Positions 10,836-19,872 of a stretch of 25,731 nt of DNA are shown here, one piece after another; the stretch's first letter is position 1, and every line of letters begins with the position of its first letter. The notes under the pieces were generated by a model. It was given only the letters and a program-made list of their open reading frames with translations. It searched no databases and had not been told where the DNA came from. Position numbers and translations under genes: made by a program. Location: NCBI GenBank assembly GCA_001931905.2, contig MSJI02000501.1:1-25731 (forward strand). The letters run 5' to 3'. The stretch is from Cladosporium sp. IMV 00045. Its lineage: Eukaryota > Ascomycota > Dothideomycetes > Cladosporiales > Cladosporiaceae.

Positions 10836-11254
10836 TGATGTCTCATGACGAAAACCCTTTTGTGAACTCCTTCGAATACGGCAGCTACACTAGACGGTCT
10901 TTTTGGGACGGCAGACGCGGCAGACGTAGGACACTGCACATAGCGTGTTTCAATTCGTGTGGCATTGGACATGTGTGGCGAGCATGGATAGCAGATACCA
11001 AAACTAGAATATACCCCTTTTTCCTTCATATACAATTGTTGCCACTTGTGAGACTTGACGTCCCTTCCGCCTTTCATCTGTTTGATTTCTTGGCGTCAAT
11101 TGGTTTAGGTCGACCTCACTTTATGTAAGGGTGTCACATTGTTTTGAGACATGCATATTCATCCATTCACATATCCGCTTAAACCATAGACACAATCGCA
11201 AAGTATACCTATCACCATCGTTAGTGTTCCACAAAAAAAAAAGAAAAAGCAAAC
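10836..11254. other. Intergenic region, RanBD gene to GGCT-like gene
   Basis: About 420 bp. It holds the 3' UTR of the RanBD gene and the leader of the next gene, which ends in an A-rich run (11232-11250) right before the ATG. No other feature is supported. Confidence 0.4.
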
Positions 11255-12010
11255 ATGCGCCTCTGGCACTACTTCTCCCAAGCAATCCTCGCCACTTCCA
11301 CCACCCAAGACTCCCACTCTTCCAGCACAACCACCCAAGACTCCCTCACAAGCCCAGCACAAACCATGGCAAGCAAAAACACCACAATCTACTTCGGCTA
11401 CGGCTCCAACCTCTGGCGCCACCAAATGTCCCAGCGCTGCCCTTCGTCAGAATACCTCGGCATCGCGCGTCTGAACGACTACCGCTGGATCATCAACGAG
11501 CGCGGCTATGCGAATGTCGTGCAAATCGACGATGAGAGGGACGAATACGGCCAAGGCGCTGTCACCGAAGCAGGAAAAGAACCAACATCCCAAACCCCCT
11601 ACGCAAACCAAGTCTGGGGCCTCGTCTACACGCTGCAACCCTCGGACGAATCCCGCCTTGACAGGAACGAAGGCGTGCCCGTGGCGTACACCAAGGAGGC
11701 CATGGAGTGCGATTTCTGGGCCGCGCGAGACGGGTCGTCAGCGTCGCTTCCTGCGAATACCGGCGAACCGCCTGAGAAAATGCGCATGTTGGTGTATATC
11801 AATCGCGAGCAGACGACGCCCAGCGAGCCGAAGAGGGAGTATGTATATCGTATGAATATGGGGATTAGGGATGCGGTGAGGGAGGGCGTGCCGGAGGGGT
11901 ATGTGAGGGGGGTTATGAGGAAGTTTATTCCTGAGAGTGGGGCGGAGGGGGAGGGTGGCATAGAGGGCGTGGCGAGGAAGCAGGCGGCGGAGTTTGAGGA
12001 TGAGACGTGA
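11255..12010 (+). CDS. Gamma-glutamylcyclotransferase-like protein
   Basis: Single exon, 251 residues, of the gamma-glutamylcyclotransferase (GGCT-like/AIG2-like) fold. Members release 5-oxoproline from gamma-glutamyl amines or glutathione; the substrate here is not readable from sequence. The nucleotide-loop-like signature is FGYGSNLW (Tyr49-Gly-Ser-Asn52) and the likely catalytic acid is Glu139 in LDRNEGVP, both where the family has them. The first 37 residues (MRLWHYFSQAILAT then Ser/Thr/Gln-rich) lie outside the fold. A second ATG at 11366 begins directly before the domain (MASKNTTIYFGYGSN) and may be the true start, giving 214 residues. The extension is mildly presequence-like but not convincing. 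Codons shift from C-ending near the start to G-rich near the stop. It is convergent with the bS21m gene. Confidence 0.85.
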   Translation: MRLWHYFSQAILATSTTQDSHSSSTTTQDSLTSPAQTMASKNTTIYFGYGSNLWRHQMSQRCPSSEYLGIARLNDYRWIINERGYANVVQIDDERDEYGQGAVTEAGKEPTSQTPYANQVWGLVYTLQPSDESRLDRNEGVPVAYTKEAMECDFWAARDGSSASLPANTGEPPEKMRMLVYINREQTTPSEPKREYVYRMNMGIRDAVREGVPEGYVRGVMRKFIPESGAEGEGGIEGVARKQAAEFEDET

Positions 12011-12283
12011 GGTGGTTTGGTTTCGAGAGCAGCGTCTTTCGTGGGAAAAGACTTGTTATGAGGAAAAGAGGCTAGTGTTTTGTTCTATCGTTTTGCCATT
12101 GGTTGTTAATTGTTTACAATACATCGCCTATACCCTAGGCTTTCCCCTTGTGAGCCCTGTTTCTGCTACTCACACCCCACGCTATGCAAGTAACATACAT
12201 ACACATACAGAAATCCTTTGTACACTGCTCTTGAGGAAAAGAGCTTGGAATAAGTCTTTTTGGTCTTCTTCTCCGCCACTCCT
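12011..12283. terminator. Convergent 3' intergenic region
   Basis: About 270 bp between the stop codons of the plus-strand GGCT-like gene and the minus-strand bS21m gene. It must contain both transcription ends. It is T/A-richer than the flanking genes; I see no specific structure. Confidence 0.4.
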
Positions 12284-13069
12284 TTACCATCCCTGCTTCT
12301 TCATCTGAATAACACGCCTACAGGTAGCCTTGAAAGCGTACCTGAAGCGCTTCCTCCACCTCTCCATGTTCAGCCTCTTCCTCTTCATGCCCCCTCGCTC
12401 GTGGAACCTCTGCCTGTTGAAGTCCTTCCTGACGTAGTTCTTGGCCAGGGTACCTTCGAGCCGTCTGAACGCACCCGCGACGTCGATGCCGCGGTTCTTC
12501 TCGACGTGGACCGTCTTGCCCAGGTGCGGGCCGAGTTTCATGGGCGCCGGCTTGGGCGCCGCGAGGGGCCCTTCGCGCGCTGCTCGCGGGTTGAGCGATC
12601 TCCCCACGTCCGCTCGGCCGGTGGGAGATGGCGGGCCGCCCATGCCTGCGAGCACGTCGTCCAGGGTCGTGTGGCTCAGCATGTTGCGGGAGCGCGAGTT
12701 CTCGTGCTGGTTCCTGTTGGAGGCGAAGCGCGTGGAGCGGGCGGCAGGGGTGGTCGGCGTGCCTTTGGTGCCGTCCAGTGTGCTGTCGAGAATGGAGGAG
12801 ATGTCTTCGGTTGCGCTCGTTTTGGGCTTGACCGCGGCAGGGGAGTCTGGGTGCTCGGGGGCGGGGTCTGCAGCGGTGGCGGTGTCTTGTCTGTTGCGCA
12901 TCGAGGTCGCGAATGATCGTGAAAGTGAGGTCTGCATGGGCTGTGCACTGCAATGGCGAGAAACGAAAGCCATCCTTCTGGCGGGTTGTCGGTATGCTGC
13001 CGGGGCCAGGAATGGCAGCAGCGGCTGCGACGAGCGCAGCATCGCTTCGCCGGCCTTCATGAAGTCCAT
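12284..13069 (-). CDS. MRP21: Mitochondrial small-subunit ribosomal protein bS21m (Mrp21)
   Basis: Component of the mitochondrial 30S-type subunit. Single exon, 261 residues from the ATG at 13069. The C-terminal ~60 residues are the bS21 domain: AGAFRRLEGTLAKN, then NRQRFHERGGMKRKRLNMER and a basic tail ending MKKQGW. This arrangement (long divergent N-terminus, basic bS21 tail) is usual for fungal mitochondrial S21. The N-terminus (MLRSSQPLLPFL.., AAYRQPARRMAF, SLSRSFATSMRNR) is rich in Arg/Ser/Ala and lacks acids, fitting a cleaved mitochondrial presequence. Start choices: 13186 (39 residues longer, poor context), 13069 (G at -3 and +4, preferred) and 13042 (MLRSS). The middle is low-complexity. 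It is divergent from the RBM25-like gene and convergent with the GGCT-like gene. Confidence 0.9.
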   Translation of the reverse strand: MDFMKAGEAMLRSSQPLLPFLAPAAYRQPARRMAFVSRHCSAQPMQTSLSRSFATSMRNRQDTATAADPAPEHPDSPAAVKPKTSATEDISSILDSTLDGTKGTPTTPAARSTRFASNRNQHENSRSRNMLSHTTLDDVLAGMGGPPSPTGRADVGRSLNPRAAREGPLAAPKPAPMKLGPHLGKTVHVEKNRGIDVAGAFRRLEGTLAKNYVRKDFNRQRFHERGGMKRKRLNMERWRKRFRYAFKATCRRVIQMKKQGW

Positions 13070-13476
13070 CACTGCACGTGACAGATTCCGAAGAGGAAGG
13101 AGGCGAGTGTGTGAGAAGAGGGTGGACGTGGTGGTGGTGGGTGTAAGTGAGGTTGACTTGTTTCCCGGCTTTCTCGTGCCATCCAATGTTTCTGCCTGTG
13201 TGCCTGATGAGCCTCGGGGGTGGATTTTGCGGCGAGAGTCTTGAGGACGAAGGATGGCTGCATGACTCGCGTGACAAGCTCACCTCTCGCTCGCTCGCTT
13301 GACTTTATGCGACCGAGCCAGCGTTGCAACTTTCACCACTGGAGCGTCTGTCCACCTGCCAGTAACTGTCAGTCTGCCTTGCCTTGCCACATTTGGTCTG
13401 CGCATTCCTTGCAGCAGTCACTGACAATACTCGCTGGAGACCGACAGGCAGGTCAAACAGTAACAGCAACATCATC
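13070..13476. promoter_or_regulatory. Bidirectional promoter between bS21m and the RBM25-like gene
   Basis: About 400 bp separate the two divergent start codons, so both 5' UTRs and promoters share this stretch. It contains a CGCTCGCTCGCTT run (13288-13300), one CCTCGG and a CA-rich leader before the plus-strand ATG. No independent gene is supported. Confidence 0.5.
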
Positions 13477-15744
13477 ATGGCCTACAATTACGGTGCACCA
13501 CCTGGAGCCTATGGCGGACGCCAGCCCAGCTACGGCGCGCCTGGTATGGCCCCACCAGGCATGGAAACGCCTCCCGCCGCGCAGTCACAGTTTCAACCTC
13601 CGCCTAGCATCCCCGGCGTCAACTTCAATGCCCCCGTCATCAGACTCGGCGTCGACCAAAAGACTGGACCACCGGCAGCCGACCGCGGCGGACGCGAGGG
13701 CAGAGGCGGCAACAGCGAACCTATGGGCGGTAACAGCCGAAGACCCGGACTCGGAGCCGATGGTGGCAGCAGAAACCTCGAGCGCGACCGCGCGCAGATC
13801 CGCGAAAACATGCTGGCGATCCAGCAGCCGACGAGGGAGGAAGTTGCGCGCACCATCTGCGTGGGCATGGGAGACGATGCGCCTGAGGATGAGGCTATTG
13901 AGAACATTCTACGGTGCGCCGGCAAGCTGCGTCGCTGGACGAGAGCGCTAGACGCTGACAACAACAAGTGCAAGTTCGGCTTCGCAGAGTACGAGGACGT
14001 CGACTCCCTCGAGGCTGCCAACGAGATTTTCGGCCAGGGCATCGAGGTGCCAGCCTTCAAGGCGGGGCAGCTGATCCGCGAAGCTGAAAACAACGAAGTG
14101 AAGAAGACGAAGCTGCAGGTCATTGTCGACGAGCAGAGTCAGAAGTACATCGAAGAATGGACGAGCAAGCGTAACGAGGACGAGGACGCACGACAGTTCC
14201 GCCTCGACAGCTGCAAGGAAGATATGCGCCAGTGTCTCGCTTCCCTCACAAACACCGATGCTTACATGGTCAATTCGAATGCAAATGGAAACACAGAGGG
14301 CGGTGCGGATGGAGCCAATGGAGAGAAGAAGGAAGGCGACGACGCCGAGGTTGTCACTATTGCTCTTGGTGCTCAAGCCGATGATGATCTTGCAGATGTG
14401 CCAGAGGACATGCGCGCGACCGTCGCTGCCGAGATTCGCGCTTTCCGTGATCGCTCCACCCGTCGCGACCTGGAGCGCATGAAACAGGAGGAGGAGCAGG
14501 AACACAGAGAGCGCCAGCGTGCGATGGGCAGCCGCCTCAATCGTCTGGCATCACCACCACGCAATGCCTCGGCCACGAACGGAATTCCCTCTGGCCCTCG
14601 CGACCGCACTGGAGGACCATCAGGAGCACCATCTGGACCCAAGGGCTACCGCGGTGTTCAGATACCATCCGATTATGCCAACGGCGTTTCATTTGTAGGT
14701 GCCAACGGTGCAGTCAATGGCATCACGTTGAACCGCGAAGACGAAGATGCAGAGGAGAGCGATGAGGAGCTCGAAGCCCGCCGCCGCAAGAAGCACGAAG
14801 AGGAGCTTGAGAAACAGTATCTCTACCAAGAGCGCAAGTGGCTGAATCGTGAGCGCGTCTCCGGTAGTGCCAGGCAGCGTGATCGTGATACTGAAGCCAG
14901 ACTGAAGGATCAAGAGGATCGTCAAAAGGAAGCCATGCTCAAGAGGCTTCGCGAGTGGGACGACGATGAAGAGAGCCGCCTCGGTCATGAAGAGTACTAC
15001 GTGGACCGCTCGGCCTGGCTGCGCAAGCGTGGTGCCTATCGCGATCAGGAGAGTCGCCGCGACGACGCCGACCGTTCCAACGAGGCGCGCGAGAAATCTA
15101 GCCAGCAAGCTGAGGAAGCCAAAGCCCGCGGTCAGGCAGACGCTTTCCTCGACCAGCTCGATAACGACATGTCCAGCAGGACCGCCGCAGAACCCGCCAC
15201 ATCCGGTGGTTTCAAGCTCAATCTCGGAGCTGCGAAGAACAAGGCTTCTGCTTCCACAGCAGCAGCTCCTGCTCCCAGGCGCACTGTCGCCGAGCTGGAA
15301 GGCCTACTGGAGGACGAAGACGACGCAATGGCTCAGGGCCGTAAGACGACTCTCAAGCCGCTGGCCGACACTTCCACCCTGCCCACTAACGGCGCGGATC
15401 TCAGCGACGAAGACCGCGCCGCCGCCCGTCAGCAACTCGCGGCAGAAATTCCGTCCGATGTCGACGCTCTGTTCGCGTACAAGGTGCGCTGGGCCTCGCT
15501 CACATCCGACAGCATCGAGGGCCAGATCAGACCCATGGTGGAGAAGAAGGTGGTCGAGTACCTGGGCGTGCAGGAGGAGCTGCTCGTCACCGCGATTGTC
15601 GATGGGATCAAGAACCGCCGCGCTCCGGAGGAACTGGTTGGCGAGCTTGAGCCGGCATTGGAGGAAGAGGCTAAGTTGCTTGTCAAGAAGGTTTGGAGGC
15701 TGGTTGTGTTCTTGAGTGAGAGTGAGGGTAGGGGTTTGAATTAA
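13477..15744 (+). CDS. RBM25-like splicing factor (RRM and PWI domains)
   Basis: Nuclear pre-mRNA splicing factor related to metazoan RBM25, a U1 snRNP-associated regulator of 5' splice-site choice (family knowledge). Intronless, 755 residues. Order: Gly/Pro/Tyr-rich N-terminus (YGAPPGAYGG, PSYGAPGM); an RRM at about 125-200 (RTICVGMG as RNP2-like strand, KCKFGFAEYE as RNP1-like strand); a central highly charged Arg/Glu region with coiled-coil character (RRDLERMKQEEEQEHRERQR; RRRKKHEEELEKQYLYQERK); and a C-terminal PWI domain in the last ~105 residues (IPSDVDALFAYKVRWASL, ..VEYLGVQEELLVTAIVDGI). The open frame begins upstream of 13477 but has no ATG there, and ATGG at 13477 follows a CA-rich leader. 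It shares a promoter with bS21m and converges on the TENA gene. Confidence 0.93.
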   Translation: MAYNYGAPPGAYGGRQPSYGAPGMAPPGMETPPAAQSQFQPPPSIPGVNFNAPVIRLGVDQKTGPPAADRGGREGRGGNSEPMGGNSRRPGLGADGGSRNLERDRAQIRENMLAIQQPTREEVARTICVGMGDDAPEDEAIENILRCAGKLRRWTRALDADNNKCKFGFAEYEDVDSLEAANEIFGQGIEVPAFKAGQLIREAENNEVKKTKLQVIVDEQSQKYIEEWTSKRNEDEDARQFRLDSCKEDMRQCLASLTNTDAYMVNSNANGNTEGGADGANGEKKEGDDAEVVTIALGAQADDDLADVPEDMRATVAAEIRAFRDRSTRRDLERMKQEEEQEHRERQRAMGSRLNRLASPPRNASATNGIPSGPRDRTGGPSGAPSGPKGYRGVQIPSDYANGVSFVGANGAVNGITLNREDEDAEESDEELEARRRKKHEEELEKQYLYQERKWLNRERVSGSARQRDRDTEARLKDQEDRQKEAMLKRLREWDDDEESRLGHEEYYVDRSAWLRKRGAYRDQESRRDDADRSNEAREKSSQQAEEAKARGQADAFLDQLDNDMSSRTAAEPATSGGFKLNLGAAKNKASASTAAAPAPRRTVAELEGLLEDEDDAMAQGRKTTLKPLADTSTLPTNGADLSDEDRAAARQQLAAEIPSDVDALFAYKVRWASLTSDSIEGQIRPMVEKKVVEYLGVQEELLVTAIVDGIKNRRAPEELVGELEPALEEEAKLLVKKVWRLVVFLSESEGRGLN

Positions 15745-16021
15745 AGAAGATTTCTTGGGTCTCTGTTACATTGAGGCTTGAAGCACTTTGAAGGTTTGGA
15801 CTTGGACTACTGCGGTTCTAATTGCATTGTACTATAGGATGTGAAGAAGTCAATGAAAATCATGCTTTGACGATTTGTTTCTCGTTTTTATTTCATCCTT
15901 TGTTATATTTTCTTCCCGGCCTGGTCAATGTCATAACCGACCTTGAGCCTAGAATGCTTCATCGCTCTATCCCTAAAACCATCGCCTCTCAAAGACATTA
16001 AATCATCAAAATCCCACAAGA
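15745..16021. terminator. Convergent 3' intergenic region
   Basis: About 280 bp between the stops of the RBM25-like gene (+) and the TENA/THI-4 gene (-). It is T-rich after 15745 and A/C-rich near 15990-16020, fitting opposing 3' UTRs. No coding potential is supported. Confidence 0.4.
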
Positions 16022-16720
16022 TCAAACATCCGGCCAAAACCCCTTCTCAGCCCAAAGCACCTGCCTCCAAACCTCCTCGCACTCCCCCCACTCCCACCCG
16101 CCCTCCTCCATCGACGCGCCAAACTTATTCACCAACCCCCCAATCCTCCTCACAAAAGCCTCGAACTCACTCGAACTCCAATTCGGGATGAACACCCGCT
16201 GCATGACATCCTTGTCCTTCGCCGCGAGGGAGTGATCAACCTTACTCCAAGCATACCGCCACGAGCGCAGGTAGCACTCCTCCGTAGCCCAGAGAGCGAC
16301 CAACGAGACGACCAGAGGCCTCGAAGGCGCCGCCGCGCCCGCGAACAGGTCCTGGTACGCGCGCGTCTGCGGGCTCGGCACCGCGTCGCAGATGTCCTCC
16401 AGCCAGCCCTCGGCGGCGGCGGTGTCTTCGAACATTTTCAGCTCGCGCTTGATGTTCACCAGCGCGTCGATGAGCAGGTCCGCCACCCGCCATTCCAGCG
16501 TGTTGTCGCGCTGCGACGAGCCCGGGATCGGCAAGCGGGACAGCATCACGCCCATGAAGTTCACGTAGCTCATGGCGTACAGCCGGTCTTGCGCCAGCCA
16601 GGTTTTCAGGTGCGCGAGCGAGAGTTGCGACTGGGCGGCGGCGGCGAGGAAGGGGTGTTGGGTTGCTTCGAGGAGGGGGAGGGGCTCGAGGCCGAGGAGG
16701 TGGGAGGTGAGGGAGGGCAT
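16022..16720 (-). CDS. TENA/THI-4 family (haem-oxygenase-fold) protein
   Basis: Helical-bundle protein of the TENA/THI-4/PqqC family. Bacterial TenA is thiaminase II, which salvages thiamine pyrimidine, and fungal Thi20-type enzymes carry such a domain; stand-alone fungal members are mostly uncharacterised. 232 residues from the ATG at 16720 (A at -3). Family features are ATQHPFLAAAAQSQLS (helix 1), LKTWLAQDRLYAMSYVNFMG (substrate-pocket helix), the acidic YQDLFAG region, and WATEECYLRSWRYAWSK followed by FIPNWSSSEFEAFVRRI. I see no clear equivalent of the TenA catalytic cysteine, so thiaminase activity is uncertain; it may belong to the glutamate-type subgroup. An ATG at 16807 would add 29 residues that do not look like domain sequence. 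Single exon. Confidence 0.82.
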   Translation of the reverse strand: MPSLTSHLLGLEPLPLLEATQHPFLAAAAQSQLSLAHLKTWLAQDRLYAMSYVNFMGVMLSRLPIPGSSQRDNTLEWRVADLLIDALVNIKRELKMFEDTAAAEGWLEDICDAVPSPQTRAYQDLFAGAAAPSRPLVVSLVALWATEECYLRSWRYAWSKVDHSLAAKDKDVMQRVFIPNWSSSEFEAFVRRIGGLVNKFGASMEEGGWEWGECEEVWRQVLWAEKGFWPDV

Positions 16721-17272
16721 TGTTGCGTGGGCGGTGATGGTGGTGACGGTGATATGGGGAGGGTGGTTTGGGATGGTATGACACACACGAAGAGGGGAGA
16801 GGGACATGGAGGGGGAGGGGTTTTTTTTTTCTACTTGCCAATCTTACTCAAGTATGGAACCATCTGCGGATTGCGCCAACGCTGGCGCCGCTCAACACAA
16901 GCTTTGGAAGTAGTGAGGTATGGAACCAACTGCGCAGAGGCTGGGAAAGAGATGGCGCTAGTTGTCTTCAAGCGGGCGGGCGTTATCCGCTGCGAGGAGG
17001 CTCCACTATGATGATGATGAATTGATATTCCATTTCGATAATTCTAAACGTATGGATAGAATTTCGTCCACCCTGATGGTGGAAAAGATCGATATCGATG
17101 CCGTGATGGCATGTCTGTGTAGTATATTGTGAAGGGAGTTTCAGAAGACCAACGAAAAAGATTCCATCAGCCATGTCCAAAGCCTGAGACATTTCTGGCC
17201 GAGAACCCAAGGCATGCTCACTCTACCTGCCGCAAAGTGCATCTTCTTTCCAAACTCGAACAGGCCATTTCT
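16721..17272. promoter_or_regulatory. Upstream region of the TENA gene
   Basis: About 550 bp between two head-to-tail minus-strand genes. It holds the TENA promoter, including a T-tract near 16821-16832 and a 17-bp direct repeat flanking a GC hairpin, followed by the 3' UTR of the next minus-strand gene toward 17272. No thiamine-pyrophosphate riboswitch consensus is visible. Confidence 0.4.
16852..16934. repeat. Direct repeat pair flanking a GC-rich hairpin
   Basis: GTATGGAACCATCTGCG at 16852-16868 and GTATGGAACCAACTGCG at 16918-16934 match at 16 of 17 positions. Between them GCGCCA (16873-16878) and TGGCGC (16883-16888) form a 6-bp stem with a 4-base loop. The whole lies 130-215 bp upstream of the TENA start codon (minus strand), where regulator sites would be expected. 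Confidence 0.55.
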
Positions 17273-18263
17273 TCAGTCAAACGGGTCGAAAAGATCGTCT
17301 TGCGAGGATGGCTGACTTGCCACCACACTACGTCTAGCGCGTTTGGACCTGCGTCTCTCGTCATATCCTGTGTTGGTAGCGGTGGTGCTGGTGTTGTTGG
17401 AGGCAGTGCGTGAAGAGCGACGGGTCTGGCTGGAGGAAGTGGTCGGTGTGAGCGAGGCTCTACTGCGTTTCCTAGTAGTTGGGGTCGCTTTGGAAGCCTG
17501 GTTTGGTTTCTTTGGACTCTCCTTGACGTCGGCCAGCCATTCTGGTGGCTCGTCGCCTTGCACTTCGTAACGTCTTCCTTTGTAAGAATAGGTTTTGATG
17601 GTGTCAGTATCAGGCTTGTCATTCGTCTGTAGCGGGTCGAAGCCTGCGTTGCCATCGATTTCAAGCTCCTTAGGAATCGTGGCCGGCTTGTCTTGAGTAG
17701 CCGGTGCTGGCTCGGTGGATAGAACGATGGCGGGAGGCGGCTGCTTCTGCTCTGTGGGTGGCGGAGAGAGGAGGAGTTCCACTGAGTCTTGCGTCTGACT
17801 GGCGCCAGGCGTGCTGCCGTCGTCTTGCATGCTGTCTCTGCGTTTCTTCGCTTCGAAGATCATGCGCTGTGGCAAATCATGGTCGTAGCCTGACCTGCGT
17901 TTTGCCAGTGCACCATCCTGCGCGGCGATTCCATCGAACGCATCAAAGAAAGGCCTCTTGAGCGTGATGGTACGGTCGCCGTTTGGATGTTCCACCAGTG
18001 ACTTCATCTTGTGCAATGGTGGCTCCTGTGGCATGGGGATCTTGACGACGGACTCGCCGTCCTGGCCACGTCTCCAGCTGGGTTTACGTATAGGGATACG
18101 CGGCAAAGGTTGAGCCCAGTCATGATCGTACGCATCTTGCGACTTCATCTTGCCGAAGTCTTGCTTGTCTAGTGAGTGCTGTTAGATATTGTGCTTCTCG
18201 TGCAGATGGCAATTTCTTACATAGATCGTTCTGGCTCTGTTGCAGCGCTGATGACAAGGACAT
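17273..18263 (-). CDS. Unrecognised, probably nuclear, disordered protein
   Basis: Two exons, 18221-18263 and 17273-18168, give 312 residues. The 52-nt intron 18169-18220 starts GTAAGA, contains CTAAC and ends CACTAG; the join gives MSLSSALQQSQNDLYKQDFG and keeps the long frame open. I do not recognise the family. The protein is hydrophilic with little hydrophobic core. A charged N-terminal part contains AYDHDWAQPLPRIPIRKPSW. A short ordered-looking segment is TYSYKGRRYEVQGDEPPEWL. The C-terminus has basic clusters (TRKRSRAS, ERRRSKRARRS) that look like nuclear signals, and ends in an acidic/aromatic tail QDDLFDPFD. Ser/Thr/Pro-rich linkers suggest phosphorylation. An alternative start at 18148 (MKSQDAYDHDW) would make it single-exon, but the intron is well formed. 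Confidence 0.75.
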
Positions 18264-18892
18264 GAAAGCGTAGATAAGAGAAGAATGAGGATGTAGGTTG
18301 ATGTTGGGCTTGATAATGGCAGGTCGTAGGTTTGATACGTTGGGTTGAGGTGCAGAATGCGGTGGAAGAATGTGTTGGCAATCCGGGGATGCGGGAGACG
18401 AGCAGGCGGACGCCAACGAAGTGTGCAAGATGAGCGACGACTTTATGAATGAGTTTGTAGGAATAGTGATTATGGTGAAGAGAGTTGGATGTTGGGTCAG
18501 AGAACAAAGGAGACTTGTGGCTGAGTGCAAGGCAGCGTCCAAACAAGCTACACAGCGCCACGTGAGACGTTTCACATCCAGTTCAGTCAAGGCCGCGAGG
18601 CTCACGCACATCAAGACAGCCGGTTCTACATGAAACTGGTCACCTTTGGAAAGGATGTTACGCAGTCTTGATAGAGCGATACAAAGAAATCAAACAGAAT
18701 ACTCTCCCCATACTGATGACCATCGTAAGGCTTCATGTTTTGTACGTATATCTGACACTCACCCTGGATGCTGATCCCCGAACGAAATCATTGCATGTTC
18801 GATACAGCAGAGCAACAAGCGAACGATTTCAAAGCATTCTAGACTCTCGACAAGCAGTAAGACAACTCACCACTATGTTCGCCACGTGTAAG

Positions 18893-18927
18893 TGCTTTGG
18901 TGAAAACGCTATCTCGCCACCAAAGCA
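18893..18927. repeat. 10-bp perfect inverted repeat
   Basis: TGCTTTGGTG (18893-18902) and CACCAAAGCA (18918-18927) are exact reverse complements separated by 15 bases. It lies in non-coding DNA, is not followed by a T-run and belongs to no gene I can identify. Confidence 0.45.
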
Positions 18928-19872
18928 AGCCCGAACCTTGCTGTCAAGGACGCATCTGGCGATTGGTTGGTAAGTTTTCCAACGACGAGGGCGACAAAAA
19001 GGAACAGTGGTCTGCACTGTTTGTGTGAGTTGCAAGCAAGTTCATAGACCTCCGTAGTCTTGCTGCTCTGAAACAGCTCGCAGTGCTCTTCGTATCTAAA
19101 GCTCTTTGCAGCACACCTCCGTTGACATTGGCTGTAGCTGCTGCTGTATGCTCTGCATGAATGGATCACTTTTTTATCGACTTGTACAGCTTCTAAAATT
19201 CGATGCCATTTCGATCGTTTGACACCGAAGCATGATCGCGCATTCTCCTCTTGAATGTCGAAGCGGGTCGAGGGTAAAGTGAACGCCAATAGGGGATCGC
19301 GCGGCGAGCAGGACTGGCAAAGAATGATATTCTGGCTTTAAAGGCACCGCCGGTGCTGAATATGGCCTCACAATTGCAGTAGCAATGTGATAGTACAGAA
19401 ACCAGCTGTCTATGCCTAACAGCGGAGCGCGCTGGGAATCGCAATGACTTTCAAATCACCTGCCTTCATCGTAGAATATCCCAAAGCCGCGCTCTGACTC
19501 TCTGAATTGATTGAGGGTGCATCAGAACAATGCTCTTATTTCTAAGATACCAAATGGCAGTAACATTGTGATTCTGAGGGCATGTGGCATTTTCGACGCT
19601 TTTTGGGCCCAGCGTCAGCGGCCAGCGCTTCCTCGAGGGGAGCGATCACGCAGAGGCAAAAAACAACACAATAACACCAAAGCAATTTACCACACACAAT
19701 GCGTTAAAAGAACACAACTTTGACATTAGTATCGTATGCAAAAAATGCAAAAACCTTGGAGTCCCGTCTTATCCAGGGGCGTCCCCCCGGTGCGGACTCT
19801 AGGGAAAACCAGCAGAGCCGATTTTATTAACCAATCACCTTCATGCGCACAACTGGACGGTTAGTATTCCGT

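Noticed and set aside
12318..13283. 321-aa minus-strand ORF in a different frame from bS21m
   Set aside because: Begins without a good start and has Arg/His/Pro-rich shadow composition; the other frame carries the unmistakable bS21 domain.
16721..17000. Possible TPP riboswitch upstream of the TENA/THI-4 gene
   Set aside because: On the minus strand the conserved CTGAGA and the ACC...TGATCTGG-type helices are absent; only the unrelated direct repeats and a GC hairpin are present.
18668..18973. 101-aa plus-strand ORF in the gene-poor region
   Set aside because: No domain, signal or splice support, and it runs across the inverted repeat at 18893-18927.
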